A stretch of DNA of 64,000 nucleotides, from assembly GCA_963978545.1 (NCBI GenBank), contig OZ021721.1, positions 40,868,785 to 40,932,784 of the forward strand. Direction: 5' to 3'. This document shows positions 1-14,129 of the stretch, piece after piece. A program made the position numbers and the translations under genes. Position 1 is the stretch's first letter, and the number at the start of each line of letters is the position of its first letter. Under the pieces are notes generated by a model. The model searched no databases and was not told where the DNA came from. It saw only the letters and a program-made list of their open reading frames with translations. This stretch comes from Linyphia triangularis. Lineage: Eukaryota > Arthropoda > Arachnida > Araneae > Linyphiidae.

Positions 1-1509
1 AGTACTGATTTTGTAGGTATTTTAATACTGAGTTTATGAAAATATTTATACTTTTGATCGTGATTCTGCTGAATTAAATACACTCTGCCTATATTTAATA
101 TGTTTATTAATTGCCTCAAACGTCCTCTAAAATATATTTTGAACTGAAATAATTTTATATAAGGTAAATATAAACTGAAATTAAGAAAGAAATGAGAGGA
201 AGAGTTATTTTAAATAATTTTTTAAAGATATCATATGGCCAGTAAGGTGGAACAAAGACGCAACTGCAAAATTTGTCAAAGCGGAGTTAAGTTCTCTAGT
301 ATCAAAAAATACCTTGCTCATCGAGGGGAACAAAGATGGATCTGCAAACTCATAGTTGTAGTAATATTACGCCAGTCTAGTTGATAGGCGTCACTACTAA
401 ATTTATCGTGTATAGTTTTTCGCGTTTCCTGTAAAATTCCAAATTTCACAATTGATTCATCATTCCACCATAGCGGCGATAAATGATAAAAATAATAGAT
501 TAGGTTAAAAATGAAAAGATTTACGCAACTCAATTTTATTTCTAAAATATAGCTAAATTTTGTGTGTGATTTGTTTCTAAAAGATTTTCTCTACCACCTA
601 TAAAGATGACAAATTTAAAAGGCTGGGAGTTTTATGGATTTTGTCACGTTTCTAGACGTAAATACAAGAAACTTTCATTTTAAAAGTCCTCCTGGATAGC
701 ATTCTCCTTTAAAATTATTGCAACAATATTTCAGCACAGCATATCCCTCGTGAGGCTCTGGTGAATATAACACAACCAGCCGAACTCAATAAAAAATACC
801 AAATTCTTAAAACTTTTCTTACTCCCAATTCTGAAACGCAAAATAAAATTTCGAAATATTTTAAGACAGCATATATTATATACAATCAAACATTATATAG
901 AGGGCGGCTTTTCTAAACATACTCTCCTGAACTTTCAATCGTCCTTTACATCTGGTGAAGGTCACAACTTCGCACCCATATGGTATTTTGTACATATTAA
1001 CTTCATTAAAGATAAGAAACTTGTTACTGAAATTTATAAATGTTTCTTCAATGCTATAATAGTTAATTTATAATGACCATTAATAAATTTTTAAAGTCTT
1101 ATTGTTATGTTTTTAATTAACAACAAAGATTTTAATTATACATTTTATACTATCTGTTAATTTATATTATCTATCTGTTAATACGCTAATTATATAAATA
1201 TACTTTTATGATTAGTTATATATTTACTATACAATACAATCATATGTTAGTTCGAAATTTGTTTAAAATATGCAATTCAAATTCATGAGAACTAATTTAA
1301 TTTAAGTCTACCTCAAATAATTTATTTTGTATCAAACTCTTTATATATACCTGCATTGAATTTGTTTCTCTTTCTTGGATCAAGGTACCCAAATGATTCA
1401 CAACGATTACAGCTTTCAATTTGTGTCCACTGTAAGCATAAAGCGCAGATAGTATCAAGAATAAAGTATTCCTTATTACTGTGGAGTGGATACATTGGTG
1501 AATACATAC
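1..1509. other. ACSS2 intron 5 (partial), no further exon recognised
   Basis: A+T-rich sequence with no coding exon I can support. Around 247 and 326 a short motif (ggaacaaagatggatctgca-like) occurs twice, 79 bases apart. Around 880-960 the plus strand reads YNQTLYRGRLF, faintly like the region ahead of a retroelement integrase, too weak to call. The segment at 660-700 resembles the tandem repeat described near 6500-7120. Confidence 0.4.
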
Positions 1510-1585
1510 TTTTTACAACAAATTGCTATGGCATTTTCAACAATAGATTTCAAATTCACTAGTTTTGGTCCACGGTAGCCACCAT
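1510..1585 (-). CDS. ACSS2: ACSS2 coding exon 5
   Basis: This 76-base exon reads (D)[20 protein letters not shown] followed by ICCK. It matches the family's D-G-x-Y-R-G-x-K-L-x-N-L-K block. The acceptor is tatctttag above 1585. The donor is gtatgt at 1509-1504, and two bases carry into the next exon. No convincing next exon is found between 1 and 1500, so it probably lies beyond the left edge. Confidence 0.88.
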
Positions 1586-4500
1586 CTAAAGATAAAATAT
1601 CTGTTATAACATTTCATTTTGTACCTTAGAGTAAAAATCAGGGTCCTTGTTTCAAATTATATAAATTTTAAGTTATATCACACCATCGATTAAAATATAT
1701 AATTATAATTAATTGACCCTTTTTATTTTATCATCTTGAAGTGGTGATAATAACTCAAATTCGAAAGGACTTTTCCCCAAGCAAGCAATAGCTTTATGAA
1801 TTTTATGGATATTTAATTGCATCAATTTTATGTATCTTAACAATCCAAAGTATACCCTTATATTTGATGGTCGTTGACAATAACTTTCTGCATTCATCGA
1901 AGCATTGAATCTATCAAGCTAAAAATGATGCCTGGATCCCAAAAATTTGAAATGAGTTATTTACTAGTGTTTTCAACAGTGTTTTTCTTTGGAATCCTTT
2001 GACACTATTGATAACTCGGAAATGTTATTGAGGAGACTCGGAAACTTAAATATTCCAGGAAGGATGTCATAGGTTGTTTAAAGAGCATTAAACCTTTCAA
2101 GGCTCCTCAAACATTTCCCCAAAAATTCTCGTTGAATGTGTTAAGCAACTTGGAGAGGTGTTATTGCTTATCTTCAAGACTTCTTATAGTTCTGGAGAGA
2201 TGCCAATGGATTGGAAAGTGGGAAACGTTACACTACTTTTTAAAAAGGGTCTAAAGTGCAAGAAAGGTAATTATCGGCCTATATCTAACATCTGTCATTT
2301 GTAAAAAATTTGAAACCTCAATTAAAGGTAAAATAATTAAATTTCTTGAAACAGAAAGCTTGCTTTCGAATTCATACTTTGGATTCGAAGGGGAATATCT
2401 TACACAAAGAATCTTTTGCAGTTTTATGATGATGATACTAAGGAATTAGACCAAGGAAACAGTGGTGATGATGTTTATATTGATTTCCAGAAGGCTTTTG
2501 ATAATGTTCCATTCTGTGTGTTGATTTAAAAGTTGGAGATAATTGGGATTTGTGGCAAGGTTTTAAAGTGGATACAAAAATTGGTTAACTTGAAGAAAAC
2601 GAAGAGTTCCCATTAACCATTGGTTTGGAGCGCTACCTTTTTGTGCATGCTATTAAACTCGTGACCAAATATGAAAGTAAGTGGGTATTTTAATTAAAAA
2701 CACAGCGTTATTGAACAGAATAAAGTAAAATTAAAAAAATATTTTTAAAATAACTTGAAATAAAAACTGTAAGAAGGCTTTGATCATGGGCTGCCATCTA
2801 TTGAGAAATTGATAGTGGGGGGGTAGAGGGATATTTTTCAACCACGCGACTAACCAAGGGTCAAGGGAGGGGGGGGGGGTGAAACCTAAAACTATGTATT
2901 TGGGCAATTCTCTGAAAAATGAAACCACTAAACCGAAAACAAAACCTCGAAGGAATGTAAAAGCAATGAATTGCTACTAAAGTTAGATGTCCAAAGAATC
3001 ATAAAAGAACAATAAAAAAAGTTTGTAACACAATTTAATTTAATTTTTTGACTTTGAAAGTTCACTCATTTCAATGACTCTAAATTATGTAAAACAGAGT
3101 ATAACAATTTGGTGATTTTTAAAGGAGCCAATTCAAGAAAAACAATAAAAATTGTACTTAATGAAGTCATTATAATTAGTAGAAATACGTAAGTCCAATA
3201 ATATTACATTCTAGGTAGAAAAAGTTATGAAACTAAGTTCAAAGTTCAAGTCCTTACACATGTCTCGTGCGTCAGTGTTAAACATGAATTTTTAAAAAAT
3301 AAAAACATATTTTAAATTTCAATTTTTACGAAATGTTTTTTTTTTCTTGTTTTTTTTCAAAATCAATCGCAAAGTGATGTGGAAATTTTTAAAACAACAC
3401 AAAAATAATTTAAACTGTTATTTTAGAAAATACATATGTCCCGTGCGTCAGTTTTTTAACAATTGCGTAAAAGTAAGATTTTTAAGTGCACTATTATTTT
3501 GATAACAAGTATTGTAAATTTCGATATTTACGTCAATGAAAACATTTCCTTTAAAAACAAACTCAGTTGATATTATTATGGCACAACATTTCATTCTAAA
3601 AAGATTTTGAATCGTAATGAATTTTTAAACTGTTTAGTTCAAGAAAGAAATTTTCATAAATCTTAGCATTGGTCAGCAAGTATGTGATTTAAGAGTAGGA
3701 AATTCTTTGCCCGAATTTTGCAAAATGTAGAACAATAAAAACATTGACTTGTGAATTTTCTTTCTTTGAATAAGACGAATGCATCCTTTAAAAACACAGG
3801 TAAAAAATTTTCCCTTTTGATTTTTCCCTCTTTTCCATACATTTTGCAGCTGTCTCTAAATCAGTGTAGAAACAAAACAATTGGTGCAAAAGTGGCAGAT
3901 TTTGTGAAAAAGTGTTTGCGTTTGAACTCCTAAAGTGATTCAATTCCTATTCTAACTTGAAATTAATTAGAATTATTAACATTTACAAAATGTACCTATG
4001 AATTCCGTAATTTTAGTGCTTATAATTTCAGAGAAAATTTGAAATTTTGTCTTGAAAGTATTTTTCTTTTGTTTCTCCGTGTCCCGTGCGTTCGCTGCCT
4101 ATAAATGCATATTGGACTTAGTTAAAATAATAATTTTTCTATATAACTTTGCAACCAACTAAAAGTATAGAAAATAAAAACATAACTTGCATATTCATCA
4201 TTAGTTTGTTATTCTAATTTGTTTAAGAGTGTCAAAAATAGAGTTAATGTCCCGTGCATCAGCCAGAGAATTGTCCATTTGCAATTTAGAAAACAATGGA
4301 CACAATGGCTCAATTTTAATAAAAAATATAGATTGGCAAATAGAAAATTCTTTCATATTTACCCGCAGTAATTAGAAGAGTTGACTGTGCATCCAAAATT
4401 CTTTCAGCGAGGGATTCTGCAGAATATCCACCAAACTGAAAATATTAAACATTCACTGGCCATTCGCACTTGTCAAGTCAACGAAACTTTTTTGTAAAAT

Positions 4501-7500
4501 GAAAAGTTTGCTTTATATGTTTCTAATAACAACATTTATTTTTGTTTACAATCCCTCCTATTTTGACTTTATCTATGTTTGATAAGTTGGTGTCAGGAAC
4601 ATGTGGTAATAATTATTACTTTAAAAAATAAGACTTGAAAATTTTGAATTTTTGGGTATAAAAAGTCAATATAAAATCTAGTCGATTATAATAACATTTC
4701 GAAAATGTAAAGTCTTTTGAATGATGGACAATATACGTTAGAGCTTTTTCTATTTATTATTACCTATGATAAATGTTGAATTTTTTTATTCATTTAAGCC
4801 CTAACGGTTGTACGGAAAATAATAAAACTTCACACGTAAATAAAACGAATTCCAGGCTGCAATATGGGCTCTAGGATTCGAAACATGTACTTATATATAA
4901 ATTTTTTTAAATATCCGTCTTTGATTTAAAATTACAATGACGGTGTGATTTTCAAACAATTCCAAGCAGAATTCACAATAGAATTCACTGATCAGAATTG
5001 TGTGACTGAAAAGCTTTACATTAGCTAGTATTGTCAAAATGCTATAAAACAATAATTTCAATTCCAAATACTATTGCTGAAGAATATCCGAATCGTCAAT
5101 GGGAGTGAAAAAAAGCTCAAGGTTTGTTAGTGTATTTCTTACTATTTAAAAAAAGTAAAAAGAAGATTGATTTTTAAAAGAGTGGTGTGCTGCGATGATT
5201 GGCTAATATGCTCAACGACTTTTTTTTTTAGCACAATAACAGTTAATCAAGTCAAAATCTACAGCTTAACATGATTTCCGAACCATACGAGCATCCCACG
5301 TGGGGAGAGGATCGCTAAAAAGTGGTTATTATAGTGTTTAAGAGGTTATCAAAAGTAGGCTTGGAAAGAAAGATGAAATTTGCGTAGCATAAAAAGGCGA
5401 AAGAACATTTATGATACTTAAACAATATTTTATACACCACCGAAAACCTGACAACGCCGAGTTGTACCATCTAGCATATAAATAAACTATGAAAAATTTG
5501 TATAAATTGCTCGACTTGATAAAAATGCGAATTTACTTAGTGAATGCACATGTATTAGCCTGCTCCAGTGTAGTTTTTATTCCCTTTAAAGTGTTATGCC
5601 ATTCTCAGCATTTAGCTTTATTTTCAGCTGTGGCAATTTACCTAATTACTCATTAGTCTCAGTGAATTATACATTTAGTGCGTGTTCCAGTAAACAAACG
5701 TCGTTATAAAACTATACAGGTTGAAAAACTCATTGGAAGAATATTTCAACAGTGTTTCAGAATTAAAATAGCACACTTACTACGATAGAATGAACTAGTC
5801 CCAAACGCACACAAGCCAACATTGCGACAACCAATTCCAAAATCATTGGCATGTAGATTGCGACTCGATCTCCTTTCTTCAAGCCTAAAATGAAGAAAAA
5901 AATTATAATATTTTCAAGAGCAGACAATTTAACGTAACTTTTAACTGTTGGGGTTAATTATCAAAATAGTATACACACTACAGTCGTCGTTCATTTAGTA
6001 TAGTGGCTAGAGCATCAGACTACCTCGCTGGTGGATCCCGGTTCGAATCCGGGGAAGACATCGATGTAAGAAGTGGATGTCCTAAGTTAGTGGCAAAGAT
6101 GGCCCTCCCACTGGGTGCCCCTTCACAAGTGGCTATCGCTACCGGCCTTGTAGTGGCCAAGTGACCACGAGTACTTGCAAGTGACTATGAATACTTGGGC
6201 CCGCCATTAAAAAACTATATACACCATAGTCTGTTTCGTTAGTTAAGGCGGCTCGAGGTCATGTTTTCTCCTCCTGTAAAACCCCGTTACCATGGCAACA
6301 CTTTGAAGACTGGTTTAGAGTAATGAAATAAGCATAACATAACTGCAACAACTATCTTTTAAATATTATATAATATTTTCATAATAATTTATTTATACCG
6401 AGTGTTCTGAAACGACTGCACGTCCTTAGTACCCACGTATTCTAAAACAAAGTTAAATCATATTTCCCATTTATTGTTAAAAATTAATTATTAAAAAAAA
6501 CTTTTCAGTTTCCCTTTAAAAGACATCACCGAAGGCAGTCCTTATTACGTAAAGATAACCTAAAAATGAACTGCCCATGTTTTACGATGTTTCCGCGCAG
6601 TATAGTCGTCTTGTTTTGTAGCCAAAAAACCAACCAATACTTTTCCATAGCGACCCCTAACAGTAGTAAATTTAACTTGTTGGTTTATTTGATTATCTGA
6701 ATTTTATTATGATCGCGTTCGAATTAATGTGCTACTTGATGGAAGTTTTCCGTATTTCCTTCCAAAGACGAAAATGTGTTCCAGTTTCCTCTTGAGAGAC
6801 CTCCCGGAAGGCGTTCTATCTTATAGTATGGATAATTTATTAATTAGTTGCCCATGTTTGATCATTCAATGCAGAATTGTCCGATTGTAGCTGTTGCTAA
6901 AAATCACATACAATGAATTCAGTTGAATACTTTCTCGAAGCGAATATATCGCCCTCTAACAGTAACAAATTGAAATTAATAGTTTATTTTATTATCTGAA
7001 TTTTGTTATGATTTCTTTCTGACTAATTTGTCGCTTAATGGAAGTTTTCCATATTTCTTCCCATTCAAGACGAAAATGCGTGTAACTTTCCTCTTGAAAG
7101 ACCTCCTGAAAGGCGTTTTCATTAAATTTTAATATCTCTGAGTTGTCCGATAGTACACTGGCCCTCTTGCATAAAAAAATTTAAATGCAATTTATACGAC
7201 TCAGTACATTCAGAAACGGCTGCAGCGCCACCTACCGGTATTTTCTTTCAGCATTGGATAGAGATTTTATGGCGTAATAGCTATAGAGAGGCAATACTGC
7301 ACCGGAATGTCGTTAAAGCGATACATGTGTGAAGGTGGTGCTTACCGAGAGGTATTTCAATGGAAACTGTCTTAGTTTTTTCAGTCAGTAGAGTTAAAAA
7401 TTTGAGATAACTCCCTAATATAGTCAAACAATTAACGCAACACTATCTGTCACGATCACTGCCGTGTATACTCATTTTAAATAAAGACTGAAGAGCGTCG

Positions 7501-10500
7501 GCGAGGTTCGATCGCGGGACCTTTTCCATGTTGCCCACACATTCTGCCTAACAACTTATTTAGTTATAGTAAGATAAGTTTTTACATGTATTAATGATAA
7601 TTGTTGCTTATTTTATTAACATTTTTTTCTTTTAGTACGAATGAAGATTATTAATTAAACAATAACATTAAAATTCAAAATTATCTGCAATTATTGTAAC
7701 TCAAATTTCCAAATATAAATTGTTTCTTTTGAAAAGTTAGGGTTTCCCAATTATATGCTCACTTCAAATTCAAGCATTAAAAATTGTAAATATTTTCAAA
7801 TCAACTGTTAGCCAAAAAGTGATAAAAAGAAAAAAAAGTAAACTTAAAATTAAAATTTTTTTTTGCTATTTAATCCACCACGTCCACTTAAATATTTTTT
7901 TTTTTCTCTTATCACCGAACGATTAAAACTCTGGTTATCTCCAAAGATAAACGGACGAATAAAGAGAGTTTTCAGAAATGGATGGAAAGGATTAATTGGT
8001 TAAAATTGATTAAACTTTGATTGAGAATATCTTGATAAATATCGATTTGCGGACCCTAGTTCAAATTACAAATATTATTCATTTTTGCTCATAATTATGA
8101 AAATATATATGAAGTGCGGTTGTTTTTGTACACCCTGCACAACATATAAATAACTCGTTTTGGAAATTGGCCTTTCTACAAGGGTATACAGGGTGTTCAA
8201 AAAACATCGCACGTCCTATAAATTTTCAAAATTTTTATTAAAAATGAATAATATGTGCAATTTGAAATAGGGTCGGAAATTAATATTTATTGAGATAATC
8301 CTAATTAAAGTTAACCAATTAAATCCTTACATTTCATTTTTGAATACTCTTTTTATTTCTCCGTTTTAATTCAGAGGTCAGAAATGTATACCTTCACTGA
8401 TTGGAAAAAATATTTAAATGGTTGTGGTTAGGTCAACTTATTGATGAAAGTGATTATTTAAGTGTAATTTTTTTTTTTTTTTTTTTTTTTTTGGCGAACA
8501 CTAGATTTAAAAATATTTATAATTGATAATTGACGAATATAAATTTGTATTTGAAAACGCTGAACATCATGGAAGAAGTCCCGTGATCAAACCTCGCCGA
8601 CGCTCTCAAAATCGTATTAAAATGAGAATTACGGCAGTGATAGAGACAGATAGCGTTGTACTAGTTGAATGGATCAATGGGGAGTCTTCTAACTTTATAG
8701 ATTGAAAACTAGGACAGTTTCATTTGAAAGTCCTCTCGGAAGGCACTAGCATTACACAGATTTATTGGTAGTTATTATTACAATAAGTTCTGCAGTTGTT
8801 TTTTGAAAGTCTTTTTTTTCTTTTCAAATCCTTTTAAATTCTATTTTGGTTGGTTGATTTGTACGCTCAACGACCTATTTTTATGCACAATGACGGTGAA
8901 TCAGGCCGGGACCTACAGCTTAACGGGGATTCCGAACTACAACGAACACCCATGCCTAACCCGGGATTCGAGCCCGGCACCTTTGGCATGCGAGGCCAGA
9001 GCGCTAACCCCACAGACTCCAGATGGGCCTTCGATTTTGGTTGTTTATGTGTGGGTTTGTGGTAGGCAAATCTACGGAAGACTAATTAATAGGGCGTATC
9101 GAAAAAAGCTTTTTTTTGGAAATTTCAAATTTAAAATCAATACAAAGTTGCCACTAAGCTCATATATTTACCAAAAAAATTGTAGGGCAATTGAAAAATA
9201 TTTTGGTCTCCCGGAATAGACCTGAAGTTTGATTTTATTTTACAGAAACGAATATTTTTTTTTTTTTAAACAAAAATATAAAGCAAATTTTTATTTAAAA
9301 AAATAAAAATGTAAAGTTTAGAATATTAATTTACAGTAATAAAAAATATATATATCTGCTATTTAACATTTAGGTCTCCAGGAATCTGCATGAAGACCTT
9401 AATTTTGTTTACCGACCGAATATCTTTCAATTTCCAATCAATTCTTTTGGTTAGTTTTAATTATTTTATTTATAGTCTAGGTATAGTAGCACAGCATTTT
9501 GAAATATCCGGAATATCATTTTATGAAATGGCGCATACTAAACTCAAGTGTTAAACCTTGTCACACCTGCACGACCTTCGAGTCTCCAATCAACAAAGAC
9601 TCTAGGTTTGAGACATGAAGGTAAAGTTATTCAAAATGATTCAATGTCACAGAATTCGAGTCATGAAAGTGTACTTGATAGTAAAATGCTTCTACCAGGG
9701 AAAAGCCAGAAAGTTCAATTATTTCAATGAAACAAGGGCTGCCAGAAAGTCTACTCTCTTTTTCTAGAGAATGTGACCGCAGAGCATTTCTATTAAAGCA
9801 GAAGCTCAATTAGCGAGTGCTCTTTAACTGGATTTAAATGTTGTAACACTTGAAAACCAGGCTGTGGTAATGGATAAATCGAAGGTTTTTTCGTGAAAGG
9901 GTAAAATAACATCAAGATCAAAGTATTAGTTCAACTATTTTACACTCTATTTATATAATCGAAAGGAGGAAGCAATAAGTATAGAAATTGTTAGCATAAA
10001 TAAACGAGAAGAACACGTTCTGGACGAACGTAGTATCATCATTACAATTTATGAAAGAAAGCTGCATTGGTGAGAAAACTATTCAAGGTCTTGGATATGA
10101 TGGTACGGCAGGAAATTCTCTAATTGATCAATTTCGTTATTCGAAAATACTTTAAAACAACCAGTAAAAGCAGTTGTTTGTTTTACTTCATTTAAACGAA
10201 TTGCCTCTTAGGAAAGTTATGATTATCCTCGATGGTCCAATTTCTTGACGTACTCCTTTTACTGTCCAACAGGGAAACGTTTAAGATATTCTCGAGATTT
10301 ACCAGTTGTTGAATACAATAACATAGTTTTCGATGACAAGCCATAGTGTAACATAGACTTGTCATCGAAAACGACATTCTACCTTAGTTTCAGGTCGATT
10401 GGATTTTAATCCTCCAAGGATTTGCCTGCCACAAACAAACAGATAAACAAAATCGAAGTTAATATTTTCCACACCCCTTGTTATTTAAATCTTGATTTTT

Positions 10501-13500
10501 CAAAAATGAGAACTTAAATAAAATGTGAATTAATAGCTATGTATTAAATTTTTGTTCAAAAAAATAACTTAAAATATTGCTTCCTTTTTTGCTGTGAATG
10601 TTATTGTTTTTTCTTCCTAATTTTTAATGTAAAAAACTAAGGAATGGGCAAGTATCCAGGCAACATTGGACATTTTTTTTTTCGTATTGGTGGCTTCTTC
10701 AGCCCTTATCATACACTACTTATTTTGCAAACGAAGTAAAGCTTAAAATTTTTATTTTCAGACATTTTTGGTATTTACAATATCCATTTATCGCCTATCT
10801 TGTATACAAGTATACATCGATGTACCTCCATTATGACGCCCATGGTGGAATTTAAAAAATTTCCTTTCGTTGCAAATCCCTATAGTTTTATACATTTACA
10901 AAAAAAATTATAAAAGCACTCATGATTTAATCAATCACAATATTTTAATCCGACTAATTTCAATGAAGATCTACGATTTTTCTTTCCAAGTTAGAAGTCA
11001 TGCAAAAGAAACGAACACGCAGACATTATATAAAAGTTGACGACACATTAAAATTAAAGTACATTTTTACTATAAAATTTCTTTTCAGGTCAGACAAAAG
11101 TTTACTAGATTTTTATTGCAAGTAGTTATTGAAAGTCGCTTCGTAAAAAAAAATTTCTTTAAAAAATTCATTAAAAAAAAACTAACCACAATTTTAACAC
11201 TTTGTTTATCAAAGATACAATTAGAAGGCTAAGATTACTTGCGATGAGAATTTCAAAGCTCTACATCTATTGGAAGTCACTTTCTATAGATCCACAGACA
11301 TACTATGTTTTATTTGAATAGTTTAGTAAAATTAGTCGCTAAACTTTCGTTTATAGTCGGCATTTTCAGTGGTACACCCCCTCCCCTCCCCCCCCCAAAA
11401 AAAAAGTTGTATAGGATCGCCACTAGAAAGAGCACTTTAAGTAGAGAAGAAACTATCAATCGCTTCGTTCCACAAATAAAGGTTTCTTACGAGTATTTCG
11501 TTGCCTCTAATGGAAGATTCCACGATTTTCAAGGTATTTCTCCCCACATACGTATTATTTAACATTAAGGGCAAGAAACACTCCATTTTTTAATAATACA
11601 TAAAAAAACTTGGCATAATCAAGCTATAGTTGCTTGTACCTGTGCAAAATTTTCATTTAAATCTTTTTTTTCAATTTTCCTTGATGCAGTACATTTCAGT
11701 TACTTATATATAATTCACTATAATTCTTAATTATTTTGAACTATGCATAGTTGAAAAAAAAAAAAGAAATTTTATATCTAATTACTAGAAGCTTTAAGGA
11801 TATTACATTGTAATGGTAAATGCTAAAATTATTTATTAAACTATCATTAGTTACATAAGCATCTAACTTCTGCGGTGATGAATGCATAAATTTTGTAAAT
11901 TGACATCTCCTTGGATATTGTACCTTAACTAAAAGGGTTAAATGTGTGAGATAATTACAATTATGTGAGTATATCATACCTTTTTCCTTTAATACATTTG
12001 CAAATTTGCATACTTCTTCCAAAAGTTTTTTGTAAGAAATTCGTTTAGTATCATTGACTTCGTTTCCTTCCCTATAAATAAAAAACAAATTTTTTTTAAT
12101 TTTCAATTGAAAAACATATACAAACGTTTTAGTAAAAAAAATATTACTATAACAATTATCAGTTGAACATTCTACACAATTAGGATAATTTGAAAAATTA
12201 GGATCTGATCTCTACGTTAAAAAAAACCCAAGGTTCTAAAGATTATGATTAGAATTAATTCAGTTATTTAAATTTGTATATTTGTTCCGAAAAAATAAAA
12301 TTTAAAAATTAACATTAATCCTTAAAATTTGAAGCTTTAGCTTAAATGCACAGCAGTACATAAATCATGGCTAAGAAAAAGGGAATGCGTCTAGCATATG
12401 AAGGGACTTGAACTCAATTCTCAACGTTCGCACTCTATAAAATCTGCTTTAAAAAAAAAAGAGTTCACACAACGGTGGTTATGACAGATTGTCTCGTTTC
12501 TATAGATGGGCTATACTGTTTATAGAATTTTTTTCGTATTTTATCATAATCAAGACAAATGTAGGACGGTTTCACTTGAATGACATTCCAGAAAGCTTTC
12601 CGACATTAGAATTCGAACTGTTTTCAGTAGTACATATACTTTTTGTGCATTAAAACCTACGTGTTGCTGTTGCTAAGTGAAAAATCTCCCCAATAACCGA
12701 CTTAAGTATTTTGCAAATAATGGCATATAATACATATATTTCTGTAGTCCTTTAATAATAAATATAGAAGAAGTGTATCGTTAACATTCTGTTGAACGTA
12801 TCCTTTTTGAAGAGGGTTGTTGAAACTATTATGCTTTATAGTCAACATTTACATTAAAATCAGAAATAATAATTATATTTAAAAAAATTTGAAAAGTACA
12901 TTAAAAATTCATTAAATTTTGGTTTTATGAATCCGAAAATTATTCTGCAGTATATATATATTCTGCAGGTAATAATGATTCATTTGAAAACTCTCCATAA
13001 TAATGATTTATTTGAAGAAGAATATTCTACAAGAAACTCCCTCTCTTTGAAATCTATTTGAAATGTTCAGTCAGATCACAATATTTTTCAAATAATAATA
13101 AATGCTTATTAAAAGAAATAAAAGTTCAGTTGTACTTTTTTAAAAATGAAGTTAGTAAGTTTGCAAAAAAAAAATAATTAAAAACCGTGAGCAAATTCTA
13201 AATAGAAATTATGTCAAGTTTTATGAAAATATGTAGGAGAGTTTATATATAATTCTAAAAGTCATTTTAGTATGTTTGCATCTTATGTTAGATAACATTA
13301 AATACTTGAATTAATGAGTCCTTCAATGAAAGTAAGCAGAATTATTTGAAATTCCCAAGTAGCACAAAAACTTTGGTCAATATTTGCTGATATTAATTAA
13401 TCCTGATATGAAAGTTGTAAATCACCCTTTGGTTACTGACAATGGCCAATCTCGCCCAATGCTGGATAACATATACGAAAAGTTTTAAATGTTGATGACC

Positions 13501-14084
13501 AGTTTTAAAATTTAAATATTTTATTTATAAGAAAGGACAGAGGGCAAAAATATGTTTTGTGATAATGCTTTTTTTTTTTTTTTTTTTTTAAAAAAAAAGG
13601 TCGTGTATATTGGAATGATTTTCGAGTTTTGGAACTGGCTATAACCTTCTTTTCAGAACTGACCAACCTTCTAAAACCCCTGTAATCGACCCATACTGCT
13701 GTGCTACCTGGGTAGAAGTTTAACTTTTAATTGAATTTTTTTCCCCTTTTTTTTTTTTTCTTCTTCTTTAAGTTTAATAACAGTTATCTGAAGAGTCGAC
13801 AAATTTTCGAAATTTTATTGCGGTTTTTGAAAAAGGCGATCAATAAAAAAACCGAGTTGAAAGATTGTCGAACAACAATACTAAAAATACCAGAATGTAG
13901 TCCTCGGGGCCGCATGGCCCTAGCAAAGCCCATGAGTCATAAAACCTCAACCAACATAACCTAACCCAGAATTTAGTCCGGATAGCAAAAAAAAAATAAA
14001 AAAAATAGGATTTCCAAGTTTACTTTCCTTTTTGCACAAATTAATTTTCTTCTAAAAACAACTATTATTTGCAGAAATTATTGC

Positions 14085-14129
<45 letters not shown>

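Larger units (their letters stand above)
5885..11979. other. ACSS2 intron 2, remainder
   Basis: Besides the SINEs, tandem repeat and hairpin listed separately, the intron holds a poly-T run at 8469-8492 and a fragment near 11200-11290 that resembles the monomers at 23620-23960. A run of cccctcccctccccccccc lies near 11375-11398. Open frames around 8523-8705 and 9548-9730 have no recognised similarity. No host exon was found, and none is needed, because exons 2 and 3 join in phase. Confidence 0.5.

Noticed and set aside
1322..1507. Cys-containing minus-strand frame (CALCLQWTQIESCNRC) next to ACSS2 exon 5
   Set aside because: It lies past the exon 5 donor, does not match acetyl-CoA synthetase, and shows no family I recognise. 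Treated as intron.
5985..6060. Genuine tRNA gene
   Set aside because: A box B and arm pairing are present, but the head continues into a long SINE-like body and a clean cloverleaf with acceptor stem is not evident.
8100..8230. tacaccctg ... acagggtgttcaaaaaac as ends of one small DNA transposon
   Set aside because: The inverted words are short and only about 60 bases apart. No target duplication could be defined.
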